38,549 nucleotides of DNA from Saprospirales bacterium (GTDB lineage: Bacteria > Bacteroidota > Bacteroidia > Chitinophagales > UBA8649), in assembly GCA_002708985.1 (NCBI GenBank), contig PAPS01000034.1, positions 1 through 38,549 of the forward strand, read 5' to 3'. Shown in pieces: positions 22,695 to 32,293 of the stretch. The notes below the pieces were generated by a model. It had not been told where the DNA came from. It worked only from the letters and a program-made list of their open reading frames with translations, and searched no databases. Each line of letters starts with the position of its first letter. Position 1 is the stretch's first letter. The position numbers and the translations under genes were made by a program.

Positions 22695-23942
22695 TTATGA
22701 CTGTCTTTCTTGGATTGATGGATGATTAGTGAGATAATCAGTTATCCTATCAGTAGCTCCTGTTTGACACTTCACCCAAGATGTAATCGCACCCTCTTTT
22801 TTAGCATTGAATAATGTTTCTAAGACCGGCACAATATCATCCCTTTGACCAAGGGTCCGAAGAAAACCCATTTTACTTGCACTCAGAGCCTCAATGGAAC
22901 GGGATATATTGGGGCCACTTATAACATGGAGATCATAGACCATAGGCTCAAGAATGTTGTGCACCCCTGATGTTTCAAAGCCTCCACCTACATAAGCAAT
23001 ATCCGCGACCCTGTAAATCCCAGACAGGTGACCTACTGTATCGATAATCAATAAAGAAGCATCTCGCAAAGACCATCCCACTTCAGACCAAAGACGAGCC
23101 TGTGGAAACTGTTGACAACAGCGATTAATCGACAAATCGTTGACTTCATGAGGCACGAGGACGACCTTCCATCCCATTTCAATTAGCTTTTTCATACTGA
23201 GAGCTAGAATTTCTTGATCTTTATGCCAAGTGCTTCCCGCAACAAGAATCTTCTCACCGCCGATGCGAAGGGCATCAATCGCCTTGTCTGCAGAATCGGA
23301 AGCAATAGAGACTACCCTATCGAAACGAGTATCTCCGGCATATTGTGCATCGGACATACCTGCATTATGAAGTAAGCTTACCGATAACTCATCCACCGTA
23401 AAAAACTTTGTAATCGCCTTACGCATGGTTTTGGCGACGATATGGCTTGACAGCAATCGGTGACCCTTGTGAATTCGCCCACTGATTAATGTTAAGGGAA
23501 TCCTCCATTCAGCAATTACCCTATAGATCTGAGGCCAAAAATCATAACGAATCCAAAGAATATGGTCAGGCTTAATCCTTTCTATAAAATCAATGCATTG
23601 CCTGCGATAATCGACCGGAAGAGCAAGGACCAAATCAGCATTATCCCAGTTTTTATATTGGTAGTATCCAGTGGGTGAATAAAAAGTCACCACTATTTTC
23701 CATGTCGGGTGTCGCGTTCGAAAGGACTCAATAACCGGTCTACCTTGCTCAAACTCACCAACAGAAGCGCAATGTACCCACAACACATTGTGATTAACGC
23801 CCTTCCATGTTGAAGTCGGCATGTAGTGCTGAACGCTCTCCTTTCGCATCGCAAAGAAGGCCCTGGCCTTGGGATTGATTAAGGACCCAAGACGTAAAAA
23901 TGCTATATAGCATCGATATAAAAGTGCATAGAGTAGATACAC
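22695..23942 (-). CDS. waaA: 3-deoxy-D-manno-octulosonic acid (Kdo) transferase
   Basis: Transfers Kdo residues from CMP-Kdo to lipid A precursor, the start of the lipopolysaccharide core, at the cytoplasmic face of the inner membrane. The 415-residue protein has the N-terminal membrane anchor (about 1-25, YALLYRCYIAFLRLGSL) with NPKARAFF, then CASVGEFEQGRPVIE containing the catalytic glutamate, followed by IVVTFYSPTGYYQ and the C-terminal domain with the glycosyltransferase-B segments VAGSTWHKDQE and ADIAYVGGGFETSGVHNILEPM. The start is GTG at 23942, as no ATG precedes the anchor and TGA closes the frame upstream; AGGAG immediately before it overlaps the start and is too close for normal spacing. 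The PNGase-F-related gene ends 17 bp upstream on the same strand. Confidence 0.92.
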   Translation of the reverse strand: MYLLYALLYRCYIAFLRLGSLINPKARAFFAMRKESVQHYMPTSTWKGVNHNVLWVHCASVGEFEQGRPVIESFRTRHPTWKIVVTFYSPTGYYQYKNWDNADLVLALPVDYRRQCIDFIERIKPDHILWIRYDFWPQIYRVIAEWRIPLTLISGRIHKGHRLLSSHIVAKTMRKAITKFFTVDELSVSLLHNAGMSDAQYAGDTRFDRVVSIASDSADKAIDALRIGGEKILVAGSTWHKDQEILALSMKKLIEMGWKVVLVPHEVNDLSINRCCQQFPQARLWSEVGWSLRDASLLIIDTVGHLSGIYRVADIAYVGGGFETSGVHNILEPMVYDLHVISGPNISRSIEALSASKMGFLRTLGQRDDIVPVLETLFNAKKEGAITSWVKCQTGATDRITDYLTNHPSIQERQS

Positions 23943-23959
23943 CTCCTCAAGGTATTGAT

Positions 23960-26131
23960 TTACTCAATAAGTACCTTTATTTCTGATACGTTATCCTTTC
24001 CTTCAAGACGCAGTACATACATTCCTTCTGTCAACGATTTAACATTTATCTCCTGTCTTCCTGCATTTGCCAATCCCTCTCGCACCACTTGGCCTAAATT
24101 ATTCACTAAAGACCATTGCCTCGATGCTGCTTCTAGGCTAGATTCAAGATAGAGCACATCTTTAGCCGGATTAGGATATGCTTGGATCATATTACCCTGT
24201 AGATCCTCGATACCCACAAGACCATTTTGGCTAACAACCACTCTATTCTCACTTATATAGACGGAGTCATTTACCCTGTAATAGGTTTCCCCAAAATGTT
24301 CTACTTCGGTAACTGGCGGAAGACTTGGCGGAAAGGGTGGCCACTCATTTGGTAGTGACGTCATACCCTGTCCTACCGTAAAGAAGTATCGAAAACCACC
24401 ACCAAAGTCTGATTGAAAGCGCTTGAGCATTGAGTTTCCTGCTGTTGCCCGAAACTCGACATAACCCGATGTCTCCAGGTTATTCTGAAGATTGACCCAC
24501 CAAGAAAGACCATCGCCACCTTCACCACCTAAAAGCGCTTGATCTTGATCGGTAAAGATGAATTCATAACAACCGGGATTAAGAGTTAAATATTGATTAT
24601 TGACATTACTCGACGTAAACGATGGCATATGCAAGATGGTATCTCCTGCCGCATTGCGCACTAAGTAGCTATTCTCCTGTGGTTGATTATTGGGTTGAAA
24701 TTTCACATTAATATTTCCATCAATGTAATTATCTGTTAGCTCAACTGGTGTACTTGCATAGTTATCGTAAGGAAACTGCTCCACTAGTCGATTAGGACGA
24801 GAAAAATGAACAAAGAAGGTATCACTTCCATCGCCTACTATCCCTTCCCAGTCAAACGTTGGCAGCATAATTTCTTCAGTAACACCCGGAGCCAAACTTC
24901 CCTCCCATTCATAAAACCAGCTCTCGCCTACTTTAACTCCATATTCTACCTTGAGATAGGTCAGGATCTCAGAGCCGTTATTTTTTACTTCAATAATCGG
25001 GCTCCCACATGTAGGATTCCAACGTGTATTGCGTTCTGCCTGAGAGGGTGCTATGATATCCACCACAACAAGATCGTAATGACGCAGGGATGCTTCAAAG
25101 GCGACTACTTGACTCGCTATACTGTAGTTTGCGCCATCAGTGGGAGTATAATCTTGAAAATCAATATCTGCCCGCACAAAAGGACCACTGGGCCCTTGTT
25201 CTATGTAAGGCGTTAAATCGAAGGTATGCACCGGAACATCTTCCCCTGGGCACCAATTTGCTCGAGGATAAATCCATGTCCCCCCTTGAGGATAGATGGA
25301 AGCCATGCTACATGTTGTATCCCAGATTTCTTCACGACCAATTTCAATGCCGTTCTGAGCAAAAACTCCATAGTCAATGGGCGTGAACTCCCCAGACTGG
25401 CCGTGTCCAGTAACAATTACTTTTAGCTCAGCTTCTTGAGTACCTGCAGGTAAATTGATTGTTCGTTCTGGAGTATGTGCTGCATCAAACTGAGCAAAAT
25501 CTGAATAATTTCCTCCAGACCAAACATTTTGAATCCCTAAAACCTCTCGCTGCGGACGCCCCTCCACGAAAGTAAAGTCACAGGTACCGCTGAAGCCTGA
25601 TGACCAACCGTGATAAAAGATTCTAATCGGAATAGAATCAACAAGCAATGGTGCAAAGTCCGTGATGTCCCATGAATATTCGTGCGTCCACGCATTACTA
25701 AACCCATACTGACCCTGAGCCATATATCCACCATAAGGAGTAATCATACGACCAACTTGATACCATTCAATGACTTCATAAGGAGCATTCCAGGTAGTAT
25801 CCAAGACTAATGGCGCAGTCGATACCGTATCAATACTCGCAATCGTTGAATCCATCACCCCCGTAGGACGACCGAGCTCTACATCTACATCATAGTCCCA
25901 ATCTGAGCATCCTCCTGAGGCACAACCTACTGTAAAATCTAAAGTTATCGCCTTCCATGGAGTACTTTGGTCTGGGAACACACCCCATTCCGTGTAGGCA
26001 CCAAACCACGTTAAGTCAGTAGCGGTATGAACTCTTACTGTCGTTGTATCCCCGCTTGCTGCATTGACACGGTCATAGGTGAACAAAAAGACTAACAAGG
26101 TTACAAGAAGAAAATGGAATGAGGTACGCAT
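23960..26131 (-). CDS. PNGase-F-related secreted protein with T9SS sorting domain
   Basis: 723 residues. A signal peptide (about 1-24) is followed by a region resembling the two eight-stranded domains of peptide-N-glycosidase F: VRVHTATDLTWFGAYTEWG, CASGGCSDWDYDVDVELG with paired cysteines, and IFYHGWSSGFSGTCDFTFVEG. A middle region of beta-sandwich modules follows, and the C-terminus is a type A T9SS sorting domain (IQAYPNPAKDVLYLE ... LTEGMYVLRLEG), so the protein is carried across the outer membrane. PNGase-F enzymes remove N-glycans from glycoproteins; whether the catalytic acidic residues are kept here cannot be settled by eye. It shares a strand and a 17-bp gap with waaA, and no functional link is evident. 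The family assignment is moderately sure. Confidence 0.75.
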   Translation of the reverse strand: MRTSFHFLLVTLLVFLFTYDRVNAASGDTTTVRVHTATDLTWFGAYTEWGVFPDQSTPWKAITLDFTVGCASGGCSDWDYDVDVELGRPTGVMDSTIASIDTVSTAPLVLDTTWNAPYEVIEWYQVGRMITPYGGYMAQGQYGFSNAWTHEYSWDITDFAPLLVDSIPIRIFYHGWSSGFSGTCDFTFVEGRPQREVLGIQNVWSGGNYSDFAQFDAAHTPERTINLPAGTQEAELKVIVTGHGQSGEFTPIDYGVFAQNGIEIGREEIWDTTCSMASIYPQGGTWIYPRANWCPGEDVPVHTFDLTPYIEQGPSGPFVRADIDFQDYTPTDGANYSIASQVVAFEASLRHYDLVVVDIIAPSQAERNTRWNPTCGSPIIEVKNNGSEILTYLKVEYGVKVGESWFYEWEGSLAPGVTEEIMLPTFDWEGIVGDGSDTFFVHFSRPNRLVEQFPYDNYASTPVELTDNYIDGNINVKFQPNNQPQENSYLVRNAAGDTILHMPSFTSSNVNNQYLTLNPGCYEFIFTDQDQALLGGEGGDGLSWWVNLQNNLETSGYVEFRATAGNSMLKRFQSDFGGGFRYFFTVGQGMTSLPNEWPPFPPSLPPVTEVEHFGETYYRVNDSVYISENRVVVSQNGLVGIEDLQGNMIQAYPNPAKDVLYLESSLEAASRQWSLVNNLGQVVREGLANAGRQEINVKSLTEGMYVLRLEGKDNVSEIKVLIE

Positions 26132-26221
26132 AGGCTTATTTTTTCTATAGAAAACTACTCCTTTTTTAAGAAACTTTCACCAAAACAAGGAGGGCTTTCT
26201 TTGAATTTGACACCTGTCAGT

Positions 26222-26235
26222 TTGTATATTTTAAG
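26222..26235 (+). promoter_or_regulatory. possible promoter motif before the alpha/beta hydrolase
   Basis: TTGTATATTTTAAG ends 1 bp before the ATG at 26237. The TATATTTT part resembles TAnnTTTG with one mismatch, and a TTG lies 21 bp earlier (26201-26203). The same 14-mer occurs after the gene at 27503-27516. If this is a promoter, the leader is almost absent. Confidence 0.3.
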
Positions 26236-26236
26236 C

Positions 26237-27493
26237 ATGATACCAAAACACCTTCTCGTGCTTAGTTTATCGCTGTGCCTTTTCTTTGGAATAAAGGCTC
26301 AAGAGGACGTATTAATTTCCTACGAGCACATTGCCCACCTCTCTGTGGAAGATATACAACAGCGCTATAAGGCCTTGGGAATACCGAAGCTGATTACTCC
26401 CATTCGCTATCCTATCGATATCTACGACGTCATCTATTACACCGAACTGCCTGATGGTAAAAAGATTCGAGCTTCGGGCATTTACTTTGTTCCGCAAGTT
26501 GAAAAAGGATTGGCCTTACCTGTTATTCAATACAATCATGGTACCGCCTTCAAAATGCGCGGCAAAGGAAGCTATGATTACAATGGCGAAAAAGATGTAG
26601 CCACCTTTTATGCTACCGATGGCTACGCTATAGCCTGGCAAGACTATATTGGACTTGGCAAAGTTAATGATCATTTCCACCCTTACCAACATGCCGAAAC
26701 AGAGGGAAGATCAGGGTATGACCTCTTACGTGCACTACGTGAGGTAAATTTTGAATTAGATATAACGTGGAACGACGAGCTCTTTATTACGGGATATTCT
26801 CAAGGAGGACATGCAGCTATGGCTGTGCACAAGTATATCCAAGAGCATCCTGAAGGGGGTCTTTCCGTTACCGCATCTTCCCCTATGAGTGGCGCCTATG
26901 ATATGGCCGGTGCGCAAAGCGCAATTATGTTTCAAGAATATACTCAACCTTGGTACCTACCCTACTTAATTTACGGCTACGAGTCGATTTATGATGAAAT
27001 AGAAGGACCTACTGAAGCCGTATTCAACCCACCTTATGATACACTCATTCCAAATATGTATGATGGCAAACACGATCGATTTGACTTTAACAAGGTTTTG
27101 CCGTCTATTCCCGCAGAAATGGTGGTAGATAGCATGGTGAACCTCTTTAAGACGGATAGCAACTTCTTTTTTACTCGTCTTTTAGAAGAGAATGCATTAT
27201 GGAATTGGGTACCTCAGAGTCCCATGCAAATATGCTATTGTCAGGCAGATGAGGAAGTCTTTTATAAAAATGCTCTTGTAGCCCATGAATACATGACGTC
27301 ACATGGTGCTGTCCACAACCGACTAAGGCACACTGGAAGGAAGTTTAATCACTTCGATTGCGCAGGATTCAGTGCTATATACACCAAGTTTTACTTTGAC
27401 AGTTTTCGAAAAGGAAGTAAGCGAGGAAGAAAGGGGCCTATCATAAAGCGATTTATGATTACCATGGCCAAACTATTTACAAAGGCCAAGTAA
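26237..27493 (+). CDS. secreted alpha/beta hydrolase (lipase/esterase-like)
   Basis: From the ATG at 26237 the protein is 418 residues with a clear signal peptide (MIPKHLLVLSLSLCLFFGIKAQ); a TTG at 26201 in the same frame would add 12 residues but spoil the signal. The nucleophile elbow GYSQGG holds Ser188, with the oxyanion stretch PVIQYNHGTAF before it and a late His-containing segment FNHFDCAGF, so a serine hydrolase of the alpha/beta fold is firm. The arrangement resembles secretory lipases and bacterial esterase families related to prolyl aminopeptidases. The substrate is unknown. The C-terminal 20 residues are basic and carry no T9SS signal, so a periplasmic or Sec-secreted protein is inferred. 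Confidence 0.82.
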   Translation: MIPKHLLVLSLSLCLFFGIKAQEDVLISYEHIAHLSVEDIQQRYKALGIPKLITPIRYPIDIYDVIYYTELPDGKKIRASGIYFVPQVEKGLALPVIQYNHGTAFKMRGKGSYDYNGEKDVATFYATDGYAIAWQDYIGLGKVNDHFHPYQHAETEGRSGYDLLRALREVNFELDITWNDELFITGYSQGGHAAMAVHKYIQEHPEGGLSVTASSPMSGAYDMAGAQSAIMFQEYTQPWYLPYLIYGYESIYDEIEGPTEAVFNPPYDTLIPNMYDGKHDRFDFNKVLPSIPAEMVVDSMVNLFKTDSNFFFTRLLEENALWNWVPQSPMQICYCQADEEVFYKNALVAHEYMTSHGAVHNRLRHTGRKFNHFDCAGFSAIYTKFYFDSFRKGSKRGRKGPIIKRFMITMAKLFTKAK

Positions 27494-27502
27494 ATGATCG
27501 AA

Positions 27503-27516
27503 TTGTATATTTTAAG
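27503..27516 (+). repeat. second copy of a 14-bp motif flanking the hydrolase gene
   Basis: TTGTATATTTTAAG, identical to 26222-26235, lies 9 bp after the hydrolase stop and about 100 bp before the giant PKD gene. It may be that gene's promoter. The rest of this 123-bp gap is AT-rich with a direct repeat ATTGCATT and no other recognised feature. Confidence 0.3.
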
Positions 27517-27616
27517 AACTCAACACTTCTTATTGCATTACATATTGCATTTTTATCTCATATTTTGTTTCTAAATCACCTGTTTCTCCGTACAACATCC
27601 CATAAAGGTGATGTAA

Positions 27617-30600
27617 ATGAATCGGTTTCTATTAACTCTAAGCGCAGTTATTGGTCTTTTTGCCACGACCAATGCGCAGCTTCAGGCTGACTTCTCAGCC
27701 GATGTAACAAGCGGATGTTCTCCCCTTGTAGTAAACTTTTCAAATCTATCTACAGGTACGTCTGGTGCGACGACCTATGAATGGGATTTTGAAACAGGGA
27801 GCTCAAGTGTTGAGAACCCTTCAAGGGTATTTAACAATGTCGGAATCTACACGGTGCGCCTTATCGCTATTGACGGCGGAACACGTGACACCACGGAAAA
27901 AGTAGATTTCATCGAAGTGTATGATAATCCCTCCATTGCATACACGCCAAGTGCCAACAATGGATGTGATGTACTTAACGTTGCCTTTACCAATTTATCT
28001 TCTTCCGGAACTCCTATAAGCAATATGCTGTGGGATTTTGGTGATGGTGCACAGAGCAATGATTTCAACCCAAATCACATCTACCAGCCTACCTCATTTG
28101 TGAATGGTCAGGCGAGCTTTGACATTACCATAGTGGTAACCGATGCAAACAACTGTCAAGCTACAGAGGTTTTTGGCGACGCCATTGTCATTGGTGAAAG
28201 TCCAAATGCTAATTTTAATTCAGCAGACAATCTTTTTTGTGAAGCACCAGCCACGGTAGAATTTTTCAATCAATCCACCAATACAAGCGGCGTAAGCTAC
28301 ACTTGGGATTTTGGGAATGGGAATACGTCTACACAGGCAAATCCAACAGAAGTATATTCTGCAGAGGGAAACTATAATGTTACCCTGACTGCAATAAACA
28401 ACAACGGTTGTAGCGCTTCAAGAACACTTAACGACTATGTTCAAATAGAGCCTATTGATATAAGCCTTTCGTCCAATGCTAACCCAGTATGCCAAGGAGA
28501 ACAGGTGCAATTCCAGGTTACATCTAATCTATCCGGGCTGGATTACATATGGAATTTTGGAGACGGAAATATGTCAGAGTTAGATGCCAATACAAATCAT
28601 GTTTACACAAGTCCAGGAACCTACAATGTAACTTTGGAGGCGAGCACCCCTGACGGATTGTGTACTGAATCAGCTGTAACTACGATTGAAGTCCTTGATA
28701 TTCCAAGCCCTTCCTTTGCCTCTGATGTACAAAGCTCGTGCTCAACTCCTTTTGAAGTTCAGTTTGCTTCATTTGGAAGCTATACAGGCTATGTTTGGAG
28801 TTTTGGAGAAGGAGGATCGTCAACAAGCCCTAACCCCACATACATCTATAATGATGCTGGTAATCATGATGTAACCCTTACTGTGATTAATTCCGAAGGA
28901 TGTTCAAATTCTATTACGCTTAATGATTACATTACCATTACTCCTCCTACTGCTGCGTTAAGCATGGATGATAATGACGGCTGTCTACCATTACCCATAC
29001 AGTTTACAGATGAAAGTACTTCTGCAAGCGCAATCATTGGGTGGATTTGGGACTTTGGTGATGGAAACACATCAAATCTCCCTAATCCTTCACACACCTA
29101 TACGAGTGTTGGTCGCTACGAAGTGAGCTTAACTATTTTAGATGCCGAAGGATGCCAAGCTACAATTAGTGGTGATAGTATTTTTGTTGGGGATCAGATC
29201 GATGTTGACTTTGCCTTTGATATCAACGAGGCATGTCTCCCTGACCCTGTAATGACTACCAATTTATCAGGCCCTAGTCCATTGCCTGAGGGTGTTACTT
29301 GGATTTGGGAATTTGGCGATGGTGGAAACTCTAGTATGCCTGAACCAATCTACCAGTACGGTGATACAGGTGTTTTTGACGTCAGCTTAACAGCTACTTA
29401 CAATGGATGTGACACAACCCACATTAAAGAAGAATACATTACCATTTATCCTCCATTAGCCAATTTTACCGCAGAAGTTTTATGTGATGGAAGTCGTCTT
29501 GATGTATTATTTGATGATATCAGTCTCGGCGCTGACTCTACAGTGTGGGTATTATCGAATGGAGACATTCTTATCAATCAGGATAGTTTCGTCTACACAT
29601 TTGCCGATACTGGAAACTACACCATCAAGCTTTATGCTTACAACTTTGAATCAGGTTGTATTGATTCAACAGATCAAGATTTAGAACTCGTTTGGATGGA
29701 GACTGGATTTAACGTTGATCAAACTGTCGTGTGCCGAAATGAAAGTATTCAAATCACTAATGTCTCTTCAAGATCATCAAGTATGGTATACTTCTTAGGC
29801 GATGGATGGTCTACCTCTAACCCAAATCCTTCGCATAGCTACGCCGATACTGGATTATACGACATTACTCAAATCCTAATGGACATTAATAGCTGTTATG
29901 ACACGCTAATCCAACCAACATTGGTCACCGTGCGCGGTGCATACGCGCAGTTCGACCAAAATAGAGATCAAGGATGCCGCAACAGTGAATTTAACTTTAC
30001 AGATCTATCGACTTCCAATGCTGATATCGTGACTTGGGGATGGAATTATGGCAATGGAATCACCGATTCCACATCCAATGGGAGCATAACCTACGCAAAC
30101 CCTGGATTCTATGATGTATCACTTTATATCGAAGATGAGAATGGATGTTCTGATTTAGTTGTTAAAAATGATACCGTGTTTATCTCAGCACCCATACCGG
30201 CCTTCACTGTAATAGATCGTATTTGTCTGGGTGACAGCGCTGAGTTCATCAATACTTCTTCGAATAACAGCTTGACTTATGTATGGAATTTTGGAGATGA
30301 CAGCATATCTACTGAGGCGAGCCCAATTCATGTCTACGAACAAGGAGGACTTTATGATGTAATCCTTACAGTAACCGACACCCTTGGATGTGATAGCGCA
30401 GTTATAGCTGCCGAAATCATTCAAGTGGATACCTTTAATATTCAGTTTACATCGGATGAGACCCTTGCTTCTTGCCCACCCATGTTAGTGGGATTTGATG
30501 ATGCAACGGAAGGCGACATCGTCTCCTGGGAATGGGTGTTTGGTGACGGAACCGTGTCCAATCTAACCAGTCCCGATCACGTTTACACCGAGGTTGGTGC

Positions 30601-32170
30601 CTTTGATGTTACCTTGACCGTTGTCAACGCCATTGGATGTACAGATAGTTTAACCCTTGACTCGATGATTACCGTTAACGGACCCGTAGCAGATATTGAG
30701 CAAAGTCAGGTTCTAGGTTGCACGGGACAAGGTGTTACCCTGTCTATTTCAAACACCAATTCTGCCATTCAGATGTATGACTTCGGTGATGGAAACCTAT
30801 ACAATACAACAAACAATACTCAAAGTCATGAGTACAACACACCGGGCGACTATCTACCTATTGTCATTCTTGATAATGGACTAGGTTGCCTTGTAGCCCA
30901 TGAACTGGATAGTGTTTCCATTAGCACTATGGAAGCGGGGCTAACCTTTACCCGTGACTACTTATGCCCTAATGATTCATTGTTCTTAAATGATGCCTCT
31001 ACCTCTTTACACCCTATTGAATCATATACTTGGTTAACCGGGGATGGTGATACAGTCTCTGGAGCAAACCAGATACATCTTTACAGTGAAGGGGGTTATT
31101 TTGACCTAACACTTATTGTAGAAAATGCCTACTGCTCAGATACTGCGACAGATGTTGCTGCGCTTTATGTCGATACATCAACGATTGCCCAATTTGAATT
31201 GCCTAATCAACTCTTCTGTCCACCGGTATTAGTGGATTTCATAAATACTTCAAGTGCGGATAGCACCATACTTGACTACTCATGGACTATTCATGGCGAA
31301 ACGGCAGGTACTTTTGCTCCAAGCGTTACATTCGAAGAAGCTGGAGTTTACACTGCTGAACTCGCTATTCTTACTTCATCAGGTTGTCGTGACACCTTTA
31401 CGCAGAACGTTGTGATTGATAGTATCCCCGAAGCGCATCTGCCGGATACCACCCTCTGCATGGGAACAACTTGGAACCCAACATTGCGAGCGGATTACAC
31501 CTATAACTGGGAATCTTCTATGTGGTTGGATTGCTTTGATTGCCATGATGTATCGATCTATCCAGAGTGGAATACTACCTTCAATGTAGAGTTAGAGTCT
31601 GCTGAAGGATGTGTTAATTCTTTCTCCTTTGATGTTGAAGTTGTTTCCAATCCTTCGATTGAAACCACAGGTGACGAGCGCATATTATTAGGAGATTCTA
31701 TTCAGCTTGGCGCATTTTCAAACAATGCAATCAGTTACTATTGGACAAGTGATTCAAGCCTTTCTTGTGATACATGTAACTACACTATGTTTACTGGCGC
31801 GCGATCAGAAACCGTTACAGCCAATGTAACTGATGATAATGGATGTGTGGCATCTGAGGATATTACTATCGAAGTTTTCGATAACTGCATCGATGGATTT
31901 TACACCATTCCCAATGTATTTACTCCAAATGGAGACGGGGTTAATGATGTGTTTGAACCCCTTAGTCTAATCAGCACACCTGTAGAGAAATTTGCACTCT
32001 ATGATCGATGGGGAAATCAAGTATTTCAGACCAATGATCCAGATGAATCTTGGGATGGACGATTTAACGGTCAACTATTAAATGGCGGCGTATTTGTGTA
32101 TACCTTAGAAGTCATGTGTCCTGATGGCAATACAGGATATCATTCAGGGAACGTAACCCTTATGCGATAA
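27617..32170 (+). CDS. giant PKD-repeat surface protein with gliding-type T9SS C-terminal domain
   Basis: 1517 residues: signal peptide (1-20, ending TTNAQ), then about 15 PKD or PKD-like modules of roughly 80-90 residues each (about 22-1290), recognisable by WDFGDGNTS-type turns such as WDFGDGAQS, WNFGDGNMS and WVFGDGTVS, and by a YDVTLTV-type closing strand. Two modules with CFDC (near 1305) and CDTC (near 1383) follow, and the last 90 residues (about 1428-1517) are a gliding-motility-associated (type B) sorting domain beginning IPNVFTPNGDGVNDVFEP and containing YDRWGNQVFQ. T9SS would export and anchor the protein at the cell surface, where such PKD arrays act as extended stalks, adhesins or SprB-like tracks. 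No catalytic domain is seen. A terminator follows the stop. Adhesion is the best inference. Confidence 0.9.
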   Translation: MNRFLLTLSAVIGLFATTNAQLQADFSADVTSGCSPLVVNFSNLSTGTSGATTYEWDFETGSSSVENPSRVFNNVGIYTVRLIAIDGGTRDTTEKVDFIEVYDNPSIAYTPSANNGCDVLNVAFTNLSSSGTPISNMLWDFGDGAQSNDFNPNHIYQPTSFVNGQASFDITIVVTDANNCQATEVFGDAIVIGESPNANFNSADNLFCEAPATVEFFNQSTNTSGVSYTWDFGNGNTSTQANPTEVYSAEGNYNVTLTAINNNGCSASRTLNDYVQIEPIDISLSSNANPVCQGEQVQFQVTSNLSGLDYIWNFGDGNMSELDANTNHVYTSPGTYNVTLEASTPDGLCTESAVTTIEVLDIPSPSFASDVQSSCSTPFEVQFASFGSYTGYVWSFGEGGSSTSPNPTYIYNDAGNHDVTLTVINSEGCSNSITLNDYITITPPTAALSMDDNDGCLPLPIQFTDESTSASAIIGWIWDFGDGNTSNLPNPSHTYTSVGRYEVSLTILDAEGCQATISGDSIFVGDQIDVDFAFDINEACLPDPVMTTNLSGPSPLPEGVTWIWEFGDGGNSSMPEPIYQYGDTGVFDVSLTATYNGCDTTHIKEEYITIYPPLANFTAEVLCDGSRLDVLFDDISLGADSTVWVLSNGDILINQDSFVYTFADTGNYTIKLYAYNFESGCIDSTDQDLELVWMETGFNVDQTVVCRNESIQITNVSSRSSSMVYFLGDGWSTSNPNPSHSYADTGLYDITQILMDINSCYDTLIQPTLVTVRGAYAQFDQNRDQGCRNSEFNFTDLSTSNADIVTWGWNYGNGITDSTSNGSITYANPGFYDVSLYIEDENGCSDLVVKNDTVFISAPIPAFTVIDRICLGDSAEFINTSSNNSLTYVWNFGDDSISTEASPIHVYEQGGLYDVILTVTDTLGCDSAVIAAEIIQVDTFNIQFTSDETLASCPPMLVGFDDATEGDIVSWEWVFGDGTVSNLTSPDHVYTEVGAFDVTLTVVNAIGCTDSLTLDSMITVNGPVADIEQSQVLGCTGQGVTLSISNTNSAIQMYDFGDGNLYNTTNNTQSHEYNTPGDYLPIVILDNGLGCLVAHELDSVSISTMEAGLTFTRDYLCPNDSLFLNDASTSLHPIESYTWLTGDGDTVSGANQIHLYSEGGYFDLTLIVENAYCSDTATDVAALYVDTSTIAQFELPNQLFCPPVLVDFINTSSADSTILDYSWTIHGETAGTFAPSVTFEEAGVYTAELAILTSSGCRDTFTQNVVIDSIPEAHLPDTTLCMGTTWNPTLRADYTYNWESSMWLDCFDCHDVSIYPEWNTTFNVELESAEGCVNSFSFDVEVVSNPSIETTGDERILLGDSIQLGAFSNNAISYYWTSDSSLSCDTCNYTMFTGARSETVTANVTDDNGCVASEDITIEVFDNCIDGFYTIPNVFTPNGDGVNDVFEPLSLISTPVEKFALYDRWGNQVFQTNDPDESWDGRFNGQLLNGGVFVYTLEVMCPDGNTGYHSGNVTLMR

Positions 32171-32223
32171 GCCTTACCTACCATACATCACCTGGGCGTA
32201 GCGGGGTCTCGAGCGGCAATTCG

Positions 32224-32242
32224 AGGCTCCGCGAGCCTTTTT
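32224..32242 (+). terminator. rho-independent terminator after the giant PKD gene
   Basis: AGGCTC-CGC-GAGCCT forms a 6-bp stem (32224-32238) followed by TTTTT, 54 bp after the stop. Just before it, CTCGA-GCGGCAAT-TCGAG is a second hairpin. The stretch AGCGGCA and TTTTTGAGG echoes the dispersed element described elsewhere, with this hairpin inserted between the two halves. Confidence 0.75.
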
Positions 32243-32293
32243 GAGGGAAACTTATGACGTTAACATTGTGCTAAGGAGTTGTATTTTGCGCTT

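Noticed and set aside
24806-25216. Open frame of 136 codons on the plus strand
   Set aside because: It is antisense to the PNGase-F-related gene and has no family features.
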